From positions 13,670-77,669 of the forward strand of contig CAZWAY010000026.1 of assembly GCA_964631945.1 (NCBI GenBank): a DNA stretch of 64,000 nt, read 5' to 3'. Every line of letters begins with the position of its first letter. The first letter of the stretch is position 1. Origin of the DNA: JABFRZ01 sp964631945. GTDB lineage: Bacteria > Planctomycetota > UBA1135 > GCA-002686595. The notes under the pieces are model-generated. The model worked only from the letters and a program-made list of their open reading frames with translations. It was not told the DNA's origin and searched no databases. Of the stretch, positions 32,143 through 40,868 are shown one piece after another. The position numbers were made by a program, and so were the translations under genes.

Positions 32143-33060
32143 TCAGCGTGAGTCGGGGGTCCATGCGGCACGCACGCGCTGGAGCAGGGACTGCGTCAGG
32201 CGGATGCCTTCCTTCTCGCTCACACCGTCGCCCTCGTACTCGATGCCGACGTAGCCGCGGTAGCCGGCCTCGTGCACGATGCGCAGCATGCGCGCGTAGT
32301 CGGTGTGGGTCTCGTTGCCCTCGGCATCGAAGTCGTGGGACTTGGCGCTGACGCCGCGCGCGAAGGGCATGAGCTCGGCCACGCCCTGGTAGCGGTCGTA
32401 CTCCTCGCTGGCGGAGATGCGGAAGTTGCCGAAGTCCGGCAGGGTCCCGACGCGCGCGTGGTCGGCGGCGCGGATCGTGGCGGCCAGCCAGGCGCCGTTG
32501 GAGGAGTTGCCGCCGTGGTTCTCGACGATCACGTCGATCTGGTAGGGGTCGGCCAGGAGCGCCAGGCGGTGCAGCGAGTCCGCCGCGCGCCGGGAGACCT
32601 CGGCCGGGGTGCCCAGGCCGGCGGCGTTGACGCGGATCGAGTGGCAGCCGAGGAACGCGGCCGCCGCGATCCAGCGGAAGTGGTTCTCGATCGCGGTGCG
32701 GCGCGCGCCCTCGTCGGCGTCGCCGAGCTCGCCCTCCGCGTCGCACATGATCAACAGGCTGCGCACGCCCGAACCGTCGGCGCGCAGCTTCATCTCGTGC
32801 AGGTACTCGAAGTCGGTCGCACGGTTCTGGAAGAAGGTGTTGACGTGCTCGACCCCGTCCAGACCGAACTCCTCGCGCGCCAGCACCGCGAAGTCGCGCG
32901 GATCGAGCTCGCCGGCGCGCAGCGCGCGGTGCAGCGACCACTCGGCCAGCGAGATCTTGAAGGCCTCCTGGGCGGGCGAGGCGCTGGCGCGGGACAGGGC
33001 CAGGGCACCGCCCAGGCCCAGGCCGCCGAGGAGCAGGGAACGACGGGGGGTGCGTGACAT
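32143..33060 (-). CDS. Tat-exported sugar phosphate isomerase/epimerase-like protein
   Basis: A 305-residue TIM-barrel protein with a Tat signal RRSLLLGGLGLGGALAL. The barrel shows ISLAEWSLHRAL, GLDGVEHVNTFFQ, SLLIMCDAEGELG, CHSIRVNAAGLG, DVIVENHGGNSS, GTLPDFGNFRI, VSAKSHDFDAEG and YVGIEYEGDGVSEKEGI. Glu (VIVENHG), Asp (LPDFGN), His (AKSHDF) and Glu (GIEYEG) fit the metal ligands of AP-endonuclease-2-fold isomerases. The lid and C-terminus match planctomycete sugar phosphate isomerase/epimerase proteins. The substrate is unknown; secreted sugar processing is likely. It differs from the Hyi-like protein at 2928-3827. Confidence 0.88.
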   Translation of the reverse strand: MSRTPRRSLLLGGLGLGGALALSRASASPAQEAFKISLAEWSLHRALRAGELDPRDFAVLAREEFGLDGVEHVNTFFQNRATDFEYLHEMKLRADGSGVRSLLIMCDAEGELGDADEGARRTAIENHFRWIAAAAFLGCHSIRVNAAGLGTPAEVSRRAADSLHRLALLADPYQIDVIVENHGGNSSNGAWLAATIRAADHARVGTLPDFGNFRISASEEYDRYQGVAELMPFARGVSAKSHDFDAEGNETHTDYARMLRIVHEAGYRGYVGIEYEGDGVSEKEGIRLTQSLLQRVRAAWTPDSR

Positions 33061-33166
33061 CCGGGCAGTCTGACAAACCCCGCCCGCGCGCGCCCGCTCC
33101 GAACGCGCCTCGTCCGGCGCGCGCCGCGTGCTTGGCGCGGGGCGGCGTCCGTGCGAACCTCTGGCG

Positions 33167-34024
33167 ATGAGTCCGACCCCGAGCCCGGCCCGCCGTCGGC
33201 ACGTGGGCGTGTGCTCGTGGTCCCTGCAGGCGCGCACGCCGGCCGAGCTGGTGGCGCGCGTGCGCGCGACCGGGGTCGACAGCCTGCAACTCGCGCTCGA
33301 TCCGCTGCGCACGGGCGCCTGGTCACCCGGCGAGACGCTCGCGGCGCTGGACGCGGCCGGGCTCGAGCTGCGCTCGGGCATGATGGGCACGGTGGGCGAG
33401 GACTACTCGACGCCGGAGACGATCCGCGCCACGGGCGGCCTGCGTCCGGATCGCCACTGGGAGGAGAACCGCCGCGCCGCCAGCGCCAACGCCGAAATCG
33501 CGCACGGGCTGGGACTCGAGCTGCTCAGCTTCCACGCCGGTTTCCTGCCGGACGAAGCCGGGGCCGAGCGCACGAAGCTCGTGGCGCGCCTGCGCGAGGT
33601 GGTCGATCGCTGCGCCGAGCACCGCGTGCGGGTGGCCTTCGAGACCGGCCAGGAGCGCGCCCCGACCCTGCTGGCGATCCTGGAGGAGCTCGACCGGCCC
33701 AGCGCGGGCGTCAACTTCGACCCCGCCAACATGCTGCTGTACGACATGGGCGAACCGGTCGCGGCCCTGGATGCGCTGGCGCCGTGGGTGCGCCAGATCC
33801 ACGTCAAGGACGCGCGCCGCCCGCGGCAGCCCGGCAGCTGGGGCGAGGAGGTCGCGGTCGGCGCGGGCGAGGTCCACTGGACGGGCTTCTTCGACGTGCT
33901 GGCGGCGCGCGCGCTGGCGGTGGACCTGATGATCGAGCGCGAGGCCGGGGCCGAGCGCCTGGCGGACATCGCCGCGGCGCGAACGCGGGTCGAGCGCGAG
34001 CTCGCCGCCCGGGGGCTCGCGTGA
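33167..34024 (+). CDS. Sugar phosphate isomerase/epimerase (xylose-isomerase-like TIM barrel)
   Basis: A 285-residue cytoplasmic TIM barrel: HVGVCSWSLQARTPAEL, DSLQLALDPL, MMGTVGEDYSTPETI, LELLSFHAGF, RVAFETGQERAPTL, VNFDPANMLLYDMG and WVRQIHVKDARRPRQPGSWG. The ligand pattern Glu (FETGQE), Asp (NFDPAN), His (QIHVKD) and the C-terminal region near GAGEVHWTGFF is complete. There is no signal peptide, in contrast to the two Tat-exported relatives. Its stop overlaps the start of the Gfo/Idh oxidoreductase (GTGA, 34021-34024). The pair looks like a sugar or cyclitol epimerisation and oxidation step. Confidence 0.9.
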   Translation: MSPTPSPARRRHVGVCSWSLQARTPAELVARVRATGVDSLQLALDPLRTGAWSPGETLAALDAAGLELRSGMMGTVGEDYSTPETIRATGGLRPDRHWEENRRAASANAEIAHGLGLELLSFHAGFLPDEAGAERTKLVARLREVVDRCAEHRVRVAFETGQERAPTLLAILEELDRPSAGVNFDPANMLLYDMGEPVAALDALAPWVRQIHVKDARRPRQPGSWGEEVAVGAGEVHWTGFFDVLAARALAVDLMIEREAGAERLADIAAARTRVERELAARGLA

Positions 34025-35118
34025 CCCGGCGCGCACGAACGCGGGACGGCGCGCGCAAGACCGCCGCGCCCGGGGTCGGCGTCGGCATCCTCGGCTTCGG
34101 CTTCATGGGGCGCACGCACCTCGCGGCCTACCGCGCCGCGGCCGCGGCGGGCCTTCCGAACCGGGTGCTGGCCGTGTGCGATCCGGCCCTGACCCGGGCC
34201 CGCGCCAAGGGCGGCCGGGACTCGGTCAGGGCCGTGGAGCGCGGCAACCTCGAGTCGGCGCGCGGCCCGGCGGCCGAGCTGGACGGCATCGAGCTCGTGA
34301 ACTCCCCCGCCGCGCTGTTCGCCGACGAGCGCATCGAGCTCGTCAGCGTGTGCACGCCGACCGACTCGCACGTGCCGCTGGCGCGCGCCGCGCTCCTGGC
34401 CGGAAAGCACGTCCTGGTCGAGAAGCCGGTCGCGCTGGACGCGCGCGAGGTGGCCAGCCTGGCGGCGGTCGCCCGCAAGGCGCGGCGCCACTGCCTGCCG
34501 GCCATGTGCATGCGCTTCTGGCCGGGCTGGGCCTGGCTCAAGCAGGCCATCGACGAGCGCGAGTTCGGGCGCGTCCGGAGCGCCGTCTTCCGGCGCCTGG
34601 CCGCGCCGCCCGCGTGGTCGCGCGATTTCTATGGCGACGCGGAGCGCAGCGGCGGCGCGCTGTTCGACCTGCACGTGCACGACGCCGACTTCGTGCGCCA
34701 CTGCTTCGGGGCACCGACCGCGCTGGTGAGCACGGGCTCGCTCGCGCACGTGACCACGCTCTACCGCTATCCGGGCGGCCCGGCCCACGTCGTGGCCGAG
34801 GGCGGCTGGGACCACACGCCGGGCTTCCCGTTCTTCATGGGCTTCACGGTGGTCTTCGAGCGCGCCACGGCCGAGTTCGCGCTCGGGCGCGAGCCGCTGC
34901 TCACGCTGAGCGCCGGCGGCGCGCTGCGACCGGTGGAGCTTCCGGCCGGCACGGGTTACGACGGCGAGATCCGGCACGCGCTGGCGGTCGTGCGCGGCGG
35001 CGCGAAGCCACGCGTCAGCCTCGACGAGGCGCTCGAGCTCGTGCGCATGCTGGCGCGCGAGCGCCAGAGCCTGGCCACGGGCCGGAGCCTCTCCCTGGCG
35101 CGGAACTCCCGTGCCTAG
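34021..35118 (+). CDS. Gfo/Idh/MocA-family NAD(P)-dependent oxidoreductase
   Basis: A 365-residue oxidoreductase from GTG 34021. The first about 16 residues are a basic non-conserved tail. The Rossmann fold follows: GVGILGFGFMGRTHLAAYRA, VLAVCDP, VSVCTPTDSHVPLARAALLA, then GKHVLVEKPVALD (EKP catalytic lysine). The second domain contains HCLPAMCMRFWPGWAWLK, GGALFDLHVHDADFVRHCFG (the DxxxHxxD-type motif) and FTVVFERATAEFALG. It oxidises a sugar or inositol-like hydroxyl in the cytoplasm. It is coupled to the isomerase by a 4-nt overlap. Confidence 0.92.
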   Translation: MTRRARTRDGARKTAAPGVGVGILGFGFMGRTHLAAYRAAAAAGLPNRVLAVCDPALTRARAKGGRDSVRAVERGNLESARGPAAELDGIELVNSPAALFADERIELVSVCTPTDSHVPLARAALLAGKHVLVEKPVALDAREVASLAAVARKARRHCLPAMCMRFWPGWAWLKQAIDEREFGRVRSAVFRRLAAPPAWSRDFYGDAERSGGALFDLHVHDADFVRHCFGAPTALVSTGSLAHVTTLYRYPGGPAHVVAEGGWDHTPGFPFFMGFTVVFERATAEFALGREPLLTLSAGGALRPVELPAGTGYDGEIRHALAVVRGGAKPRVSLDEALELVRMLARERQSLATGRSLSLARNSRA

Positions 35119-35144
35119 TGTCCCCGAACTCGGGCGTCCGCGCG

Positions 35145-35150
35145 TATCCT
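35145..35150 (+). promoter_or_regulatory. Candidate -10 box TATCCT
   Basis: TATCCT lies 33 nt before the ATG at 35184 in a Pro-coding-like GC-rich spacer. Confidence 0.3.
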
Positions 35151-35183
35151 GACTCGCCCCCCCGAGGCCGCCCCGGCGCGCCG

Positions 35184-37283
35184 ATGCGATCCCTGCTGTC
35201 TTCCCCGTCACTGGCCTTTCCGCTGGCCCTGCTGCTGGCGCCCGCCCCGCTCGCCCAGCGCTCGCCCGCGGACGCGGGCGCGTTCCCGAGCCGCGCGGAC
35301 GAGCTCGCGCCGACGCGCATCGAACTCGCCGGCAAGGCGCTCGCGCGTTTCCCGTACTTCCAGTACACGCGCAGCTTCAACCAGGGCGAGCCGATCCAGA
35401 TCGCCTTCGACCCGCGCGTGGAGCGCGCGCTCGTGCGCCGCACGCTCGACGTCTACCTGATCGAGCACGAGGCCCTGGCCGCGCACCTGGCCGGGCAGCG
35501 GTTCGAGGGCCCACCGCTGCGCGTGCAACTCGTGAGCGCGCTGGTACGCGACAACATCTTCCTGCTGGACGCGGGCACGCTCTCGGGCGCCTCGAAGGCC
35601 GACGAGCAGGGCACGCGCGTGCTGGGCCGCGGCTACGACCTGGCGGTGGACGTCGACGCCGACGGACGCCTCGGCGCCGGCGACCTGCTCGACGGCAGCC
35701 TGGACGAGGCCGGCTTCTACGTGCTCGAGGACTTCGTCGACTTCCGCGCCGCGGACTCGCTCGAGACCGGTCCCTATGCGGTGAGCGAGGTGCTGTTCGA
35801 GGGCGGCACGAACCTGACGCGCCAGGACGTGTACTTCCCGCGCGAGATCGGGCTGCTGGGCGCGCTCCCGCTGATCGTCGTCAGTCACGGGAACGGCCAC
35901 TTCTACACCTGGTACGACCACATCGGCTACCACCTGGCCTCGTGGGGCTACGTGGTGATGAGCCACGTGAACAACACCGGGCCGGGCATCGAGACGGCCT
36001 CCACCACCACGCTGCAGAACACCGAGCTGTTCTTCGCGCGCCTGGGCGAGATCGCCGACGGTGCGCTGCTCGGCCATGTGGACGTGCACCGCCAGGTGTG
36101 GATCGGGCACAGCCGCGGGGGCGAGGGCGTGGTGCGCGCCTACCGCCGGCTCGAGCTCGGCACGCCGCTGGTCACGCAGTACACGCTCGCGGACGTGAAG
36201 CTGGTCTCGAGCATCGCGCCCACCGACTTCCTCGGGCCGAACGCGTCCAACATGGGCGCGGCGTCCTACCACCTGTGGACCGGCGGCGCCGACGCCGACG
36301 TCAACGGCTGCGCCAACTGCAACATCTGCCAGACCTTCCACCTGCTCGAGCGCGCCGACGGCACGCGCTTCTCGAGCTCGCTGCACGGGGCCGGGCATGG
36401 CGACTTCCACGCCGGCGGCGGCAGCTCGGTGGCCGCCGGACCGTGCCTGCTCGGGCGCACGACGACGCACACGATCATGCGCGCGCTGCTCCTGCCGCTG
36501 GTGCAGGTCGCGGTCCACGCCAACCCGGCCGCGCTCGACTACCTCACGCGCCAGTGGGAGGAATTCCGCGCCACGGGCGCGCCGGGGCCGCTCGACAACG
36601 CCTGCGTGTCGGTGGACCTGCAGTACGTGCCGGGACCGGAGCGCGAGCGTCTGGTGATCGACAACTTCCAGAGCGAGCCGCTGCGGACGCGCTCGAGCTC
36701 CGGTGGCGGCGTGCTGATCTCGCCCGGCCTCGAGGCGCACTACGAGGAGGGCCGCTTCGACGACCGCAACGCGGACTTCAACACGGTGACCACCGACGGC
36801 ATGAACGGCATGACCCTGGCGGGTCCGGCCGACGACTCGGCCGGGATCGTGTTCGACTGGAACGGCACCGACGAGACCCTGCACTTCGAGCTGATCGAGG
36901 GGGCGCGCGACCTCGGCGCGTGGCGCACGCTGTCCTTCCGCGGCGCCCAGGCCACGCGCCATCCGAACACCACCGCCGAGCTCGGCGACCTCGACTTCGC
37001 CGTGCAACTGGTCGACTCGGCCCTGCACACCAGCACGCTGCAGCTCTCGGCCTACGGGGCCGGCCTGGAGGAACCGTACCAGCGCGGCGGCTGCGGCAGC
37101 GGCGGCGGCGTCGGCTGGGGCAACGAGTTCGAGACGTTCCGCATCCCGCTGGGCGATTTCCGGCGCGGCGGCCGGCGCATCGATCTCGCCAACGTGATCG
37201 GCATCGGCTTCCTGTTCGGGCCCGCCCACGGCAGCACGAGCGGACGCATCGGCCTGGACGAGATCATGCTCACGCGCGACTGA
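35184..37283 (+). CDS. Secreted alpha/beta hydrolase (dienelactone/PETase-like) with C-terminal beta-sandwich
   Basis: A 699-residue protein with a signal peptide (LAFPLALLLAPAPLAQ). Residues about 20-180 are a beta-rich module. The hydrolase core (about 225-455) has PLIVVSHGNGHFYTWYDHIG (oxyanion HGNG), YHLASWGYVVMSHVN, then the nucleophile elbow IGHSRGGEG and a late catalytic-His candidate near HGAGHGDFH. Between them lies an unusual ADVNGCANCNICQTFHLL segment with Cys-x2-Cys-x2-Cys, probably a disulfide or metal-stabilised lid. Residues about 490-699 form a CBM/CIA30-like beta-sandwich (LVIDNFQSEP ... FRIPLGDFR ... IGIGFLFGPAHGS) that probably binds carbohydrate. The substrate is probably an ester or polyester of a polysaccharide. 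Confidence 0.83.
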   Translation: MRSLLSSPSLAFPLALLLAPAPLAQRSPADAGAFPSRADELAPTRIELAGKALARFPYFQYTRSFNQGEPIQIAFDPRVERALVRRTLDVYLIEHEALAAHLAGQRFEGPPLRVQLVSALVRDNIFLLDAGTLSGASKADEQGTRVLGRGYDLAVDVDADGRLGAGDLLDGSLDEAGFYVLEDFVDFRAADSLETGPYAVSEVLFEGGTNLTRQDVYFPREIGLLGALPLIVVSHGNGHFYTWYDHIGYHLASWGYVVMSHVNNTGPGIETASTTTLQNTELFFARLGEIADGALLGHVDVHRQVWIGHSRGGEGVVRAYRRLELGTPLVTQYTLADVKLVSSIAPTDFLGPNASNMGAASYHLWTGGADADVNGCANCNICQTFHLLERADGTRFSSSLHGAGHGDFHAGGGSSVAAGPCLLGRTTTHTIMRALLLPLVQVAVHANPAALDYLTRQWEEFRATGAPGPLDNACVSVDLQYVPGPERERLVIDNFQSEPLRTRSSSGGGVLISPGLEAHYEEGRFDDRNADFNTVTTDGMNGMTLAGPADDSAGIVFDWNGTDETLHFELIEGARDLGAWRTLSFRGAQATRHPNTTAELGDLDFAVQLVDSALHTSTLQLSAYGAGLEEPYQRGGCGSGGGVGWGNEFETFRIPLGDFRRGGRRIDLANVIGIGFLFGPAHGSTSGRIGLDEIMLTRD

Positions 37284-37301
37284 GGCCGGGAGCACCAACG
37301 G

Positions 37302-37925
37302 ATGAAGCCCCTCTCCCTCGCGCTGTCCGCCCTGCTCGTGCTGCTCGTCGTCGGCGGCGTGGCGGCCACGTTGATCGGTTCCGGCACGCCCGTCGAACGC
37401 GCCCTCGAGGCGCCCGGCGAGCTCCCGAACGGCGTGGTCGAGATCCTGGCGGCCTACCCGTTCGTGCTGGACGAACCCTGGGTGCACGAGTGGCGCGCGG
37501 AGAAGCCGCTGGTGAACGCCGGCTACCTCCTGGCGCTGGCGGTCGAGCCCGAGCTGGCGCGCGCGCGCCAGACCTACGAGGCCGTGCTGTACGTCGGCGA
37601 GCAGACGGCCGAGCGCTGCTTCGCGCCCGAGGACGGTGGCTGCCTGATCGCGCTGGTGCCCGCCGCGCAGAGCGCGGACGGGCGCGTCGCGCTCGACCTC
37701 GCCACGACGCCGATCTGGTTCGGCTCGCTCGAGCTGCCCGAACGCGTGGACGCGGCCCGCATCACGAGCGAGCTCGCGCTGGCCCGCCGCCACGGCATCG
37801 GGCCGGCCCGGCGCGGCGCCGCCGTGACGCTCGCCACCGGCGAGCGCGACGTGATCCACGTGCGTTCGCGCCTGGAGCTCGAGGCCTACGTCGACCAGCT
37901 GGCCGAACGCTTTTCCGTTCGTTGA
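37302..37925 (+). CDS. Membrane-anchored protein, unknown function
   Basis: A 207-residue protein beginning 18 nt after the hydrolase stop. A single membrane segment LALSALLVLLVVGGVAATLI is followed by an extracytoplasmic domain with VVEILAAYPFVLDEPWVHEW, LLALAVEPELARARQTYEAV and LYVGEQTAERCFAPEDGGC (two Cys eight residues apart). I do not recognise the fold. It could be co-transcribed with the hydrolase. Codon use supports a real gene. Alternatives such as a periplasmic binding or inhibitor domain cannot be distinguished. Confidence 0.72.
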   Translation: MKPLSLALSALLVLLVVGGVAATLIGSGTPVERALEAPGELPNGVVEILAAYPFVLDEPWVHEWRAEKPLVNAGYLLALAVEPELARARQTYEAVLYVGEQTAERCFAPEDGGCLIALVPAAQSADGRVALDLATTPIWFGSLELPERVDAARITSELALARRHGIGPARRGAAVTLATGERDVIHVRSRLELEAYVDQLAERFSVR

Positions 37926-38029
37926 GCCCACGGTGTGGGGCACGTCCCTGATGCGTAACCCGCGCGCCGGCCGTCAAGCCGCGCGGCCGGGACGGTCGAG
38001 CTCACGACGCGCCGAGCCCGGGCTCGCGC

Positions 38030-38035
38030 TATCCT
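38030..38035 (+). promoter_or_regulatory. Candidate -10 box TATCCT
   Basis: TATCCT ends 13 nt before the ATG at 38049, with no purine-rich ribosome site between. Confidence 0.4.
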
Positions 38036-38048
38036 CTCGCGCACTCCC

Positions 38049-39641
38049 ATGCTGATCGTCACCGGCCTGCTCCTCGCGCTCCAGCAACCCAAGCCAGCCG
38101 AGGCGCCGCGCCTGGTGGTCGTGATCGCCGTCGACCAGCTCGTGCCCGAGCAGCTGCAGCGGCTCGAGACGCACTTCACCGGCGGCTTCAAGCGCTTCCT
38201 CGACGAGGGCGCGGTCTTCTGGCGCGCGACGGTCGACTACGCCGCCACCGAGACCGGGCCCGGCCACGCGACCCTGGCCACCGGACGCTATCCGGCGCAC
38301 CACGGCATCGTCGGCAACGTGTTCTTCGAGCGCGCGCGGGGCCAGACCGTCTACTGCGTCGGCGACGAGGCCGCGCACCCCGTGACGGGCGCGGGCCTCG
38401 GCAGCGAGCCCGGCGTCTCGCCCGTGTACCTGCGCGGCGACGCCCTGGGCGACCTGCTCCAGGCGCGCGTGGCGGGCTCGAAGACGGTCGCGATCGCGGG
38501 CAAGGACCGCTCGGCGGTGCTGCTGGGCGGCCAGCGCCCGGACGTGGCGCTGTGGTGGGGCGGCGGCTTCGTGAGCTCCAGCCACTACGGCGAGAAGCTG
38601 CCCGAGTTCGCGGGCGTGTGGAACTCGGCCTGGCGCGAGCGCGCGCGCGGCTGGAAGTGGACCAACGAGCTGCGCGGCGATCCCGCCAGCGTGGGCACCG
38701 GCGCCGACACGCGGCCGGGCGAGGCCCTGCTGGGCGGCGGCACGCTGCCGCGCACGCTGCCGGAGGACGACGCCGGCCTGGACCGCTCGGTGGTGGTCAC
38801 GCCGCTCCTGGATTTCTTCACGCTCGAGCTGGCCACGCTGGCGCTGGACGCGGCCGAGCTGGGACGCGACGACGCGGTCGACACCCTCGCTCTCAGCCTC
38901 TCGGCCTGCGACATCCTCGGACACCTCTACGGGCCCGACAGCGTCGAGGTCACCGACCTCCTGCTGCGCGACGACAAGGAGCTCGGCAAGTTCCTGGCGC
39001 TGCTCGACCAGAAGGTCGGCAAGGGGCGCTGGCTCGCGTGCCTGTCGTCCGATCACGGCGTGCTCGACCTGCCGGAGGTGCTGCAGGAGCGCGGCATCGG
39101 CGCGCGGCGCGTCGCGCAGAGCGAGGTGAACGCGCTGGTGGAAGAGGTGCGCCAGGCCGTGGCCGACGTGCATCCCGAGGCCGGCGAGCTCGGGCTGGCC
39201 TACTCCGACCTCGGCTTCACCTTCGACCAGGCCGCCGCCAGCGCCGCCGGCCTCGAGCCCGCCGCGCTGCGCGCGCTCGTGGCCGAGGTCGCGCGCGCCA
39301 CGCGCTGGGTCGCCGACGCCTACACGCTCGAGGAGCTCGAGGACGATGCGCCGCTCGACCCGTGGGTCACGCTCTACCGGCGCAGCCAGTTCCCCGGGCG
39401 CGGCCCGGACGTGGCGCTGCGCCCCGATCCGTGGCTCCTGTTCGACGCGCCCGTCGGCACCAGCCACGGCAGCCCCTACCCCTACGACCGGCGCGTGCCG
39501 CTCGCCTTCCTGGGCGGCAAGGTGAAGCCGCAGCAGCGCTTCGACCCCGCCTCACCGGTCGACGCCGTGCCGACGCTGCTCGCCCTGCTCGGGCTGCGTG
39601 CACCGGCCGACCTCGACGGGCGCGTGCTGAAGGTCGACTGA
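38049..39641 (+). CDS. Alkaline phosphatase family protein (PafA/NPP-like)
   Basis: A 530-residue secreted metallo-phosphatase with a short signal (IVTGLLLALQQPKPAEA). Motifs are IAVDQLVPEQL (metal Asp29), the Thr-nucleophile stretch TETGPGHATLATGRYPAHHG (67-86), and the later ACDILGHLYGPDSVE (metal Asp and His) and CLSSDHGVLDLPE (Asp-His). The final THGSPYPYDRRVPLAFLGG supplies a third His. This is the type I phosphodiesterase / PafA superfamily fold, normally active on phosphomonoesters or diesters in the periplasm. It could feed phosphate to the organism. The gene is monocistronic with a TATCCT box upstream. Confidence 0.9.
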   Translation: MLIVTGLLLALQQPKPAEAPRLVVVIAVDQLVPEQLQRLETHFTGGFKRFLDEGAVFWRATVDYAATETGPGHATLATGRYPAHHGIVGNVFFERARGQTVYCVGDEAAHPVTGAGLGSEPGVSPVYLRGDALGDLLQARVAGSKTVAIAGKDRSAVLLGGQRPDVALWWGGGFVSSSHYGEKLPEFAGVWNSAWRERARGWKWTNELRGDPASVGTGADTRPGEALLGGGTLPRTLPEDDAGLDRSVVVTPLLDFFTLELATLALDAAELGRDDAVDTLALSLSACDILGHLYGPDSVEVTDLLLRDDKELGKFLALLDQKVGKGRWLACLSSDHGVLDLPEVLQERGIGARRVAQSEVNALVEEVRQAVADVHPEAGELGLAYSDLGFTFDQAAASAAGLEPAALRALVAEVARATRWVADAYTLEELEDDAPLDPWVTLYRRSQFPGRGPDVALRPDPWLLFDAPVGTSHGSPYPYDRRVPLAFLGGKVKPQQRFDPASPVDAVPTLLALLGLRAPADLDGRVLKVD

Positions 39642-40002
39642 GCGAGGCGCGGTGCGACGCCCGAGCGTCTCCCTCCCTCGCGCGCCGCACCTTGCGGTCA
39701 GGAGGCCCGGGCCGGAATGTTGCGCCAGCGGATGGAGCGCAGGCGGATGGACGATTCTCGCTTCCCGTCGCGCAGGGTCGTGGCGGGATACGCACTTGCC
39801 GTCTGGCGTTCCAGTAGTTGTGTCGATGGTCGCCTGTCCGCGTCCTCTCTAGTTTCCTCCTGCAGGCTTGACCTGTCGAGCGGCGCGAGCCCGGCAGGAT
39901 GCGTGTCGAAGTGGTCGACCTACCTGAGGTCGCTCCAGGGGTTCCCAGGCCCCATCGTCCCGACTGACACCGAATCGCCCCGTCCCTCCAACTGGAGTCT
40001 CC
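39642..40002. other. 361-nt intergenic region at the edge of a less GC-rich patch
   Basis: No gene is convincing here. The sequence becomes visibly less GC-rich from about 39720 (for example the stretches around 39795-39860). A GGAG ribosome site at 39994-39997 belongs to the next gene. No tRNA, att-site direct repeat or insertion-sequence end was found. Confidence 0.5.
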
Positions 40003-40707
40003 ATGAAAACGATCGCCGCACTAGTCGTCATCACACTGTTCGCCGCAGGATGCCAGTCGAGCCCATTCCGGGGCCACAACGACCGCTACTCGGAACTTGC
40101 GGTCGACGAGGACGCGCTCGTCTACGTGCCTGAGTCCAACCGGGGTGAGATCACGCTGGCACGCACCGACTACAACAAGATGAGGGACGGCGTGGTGATT
40201 GCCGAGGGCAACGTGGAGCAGGGGAAGCAGCAACTCACCCTCGCGAAGAGCGAACTCGGTTTGGCCGAGAAAGACGTGGGCAACGCCATGAGAGGCCTCG
40301 AGGTCGCCCGCAGCAGCAACGGAAGCGTCCGCGACGCCGAGATGAGGGCCGCCAACACGAGGATCGACCGCGCACGGGCGCGCTGGCGCTCAGCGCAATC
40401 CGACGTCGCCTTCCGTGCCGCCAGGATCGACCAGCTGGAAGGCCTGGTGGACCTCGCGAAGGTGCGCGTGAAGCGTTCCGAGGCCGAGGTCGAGCTCGCC
40501 AAGGCCAAGGCAATCCTCGCGCTCGACCGGCCGGAGAGTCGCGACATCTCCGTCGGGGAGTTCCAGGCTTGTGTCGACGAGAAGAACTCCGAAGTCGCGC
40601 TCGCCGAAGTGGATGCAGCCGCCTGGGAAAAGAAGGTCAAGGTGCGCAAGGACGTCTTCGACGCGCACCGCGAGGCACGCGAGGCGTCGTTCGTGAAGAC
40701 GAACTGA
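40003..40707 (+). CDS. Coiled-coil lipoprotein, unknown function
   Basis: A 234-residue lipoprotein with signal KTIAALVVITLFAAGC (lipobox Cys17). The rest is mainly one long helix rich in Ala, Glu, Lys and Arg. Heptad-like repeats include GNVEQGKQQLTLAKSELGLA, DAEMRAANTRIDRARARWRS and KRSEAEVELAKAKAILAL. Such proteins resemble the lipoprotein coiled-coil stalks that span between membranes, but no named family is recognised. Third codon positions use A and T more often than in surrounding genes, consistent with foreign or weakly adapted origin. A GGAG site supports the start. Confidence 0.75.
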   Translation: MKTIAALVVITLFAAGCQSSPFRGHNDRYSELAVDEDALVYVPESNRGEITLARTDYNKMRDGVVIAEGNVEQGKQQLTLAKSELGLAEKDVGNAMRGLEVARSSNGSVRDAEMRAANTRIDRARARWRSAQSDVAFRAARIDQLEGLVDLAKVRVKRSEAEVELAKAKAILALDRPESRDISVGEFQACVDEKNSEVALAEVDAAAWEKKVKVRKDVFDAHREAREASFVKTN

Positions 40708-40868
40708 CTCGTCGTTGGCCCGGACCTCCATCCAGACGTAAGTCTGCTGGCGCTCCACAAGGCTCGAGGCTCGCCCTCATCAAGCGAGGGTGCCCTGCGT
40801 AGATCAATCCACACGGATGGTTACACGGACCACGCGGTCCCCCATCCTGCTTCCCGTCCCCATTCGAG
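40708..40868. other. Intergenic region between two secreted-protein genes
   Basis: 161 nt without an ORF or clear hairpin. No promoter-like TANNNT box close to the next start. Confidence 0.4.
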
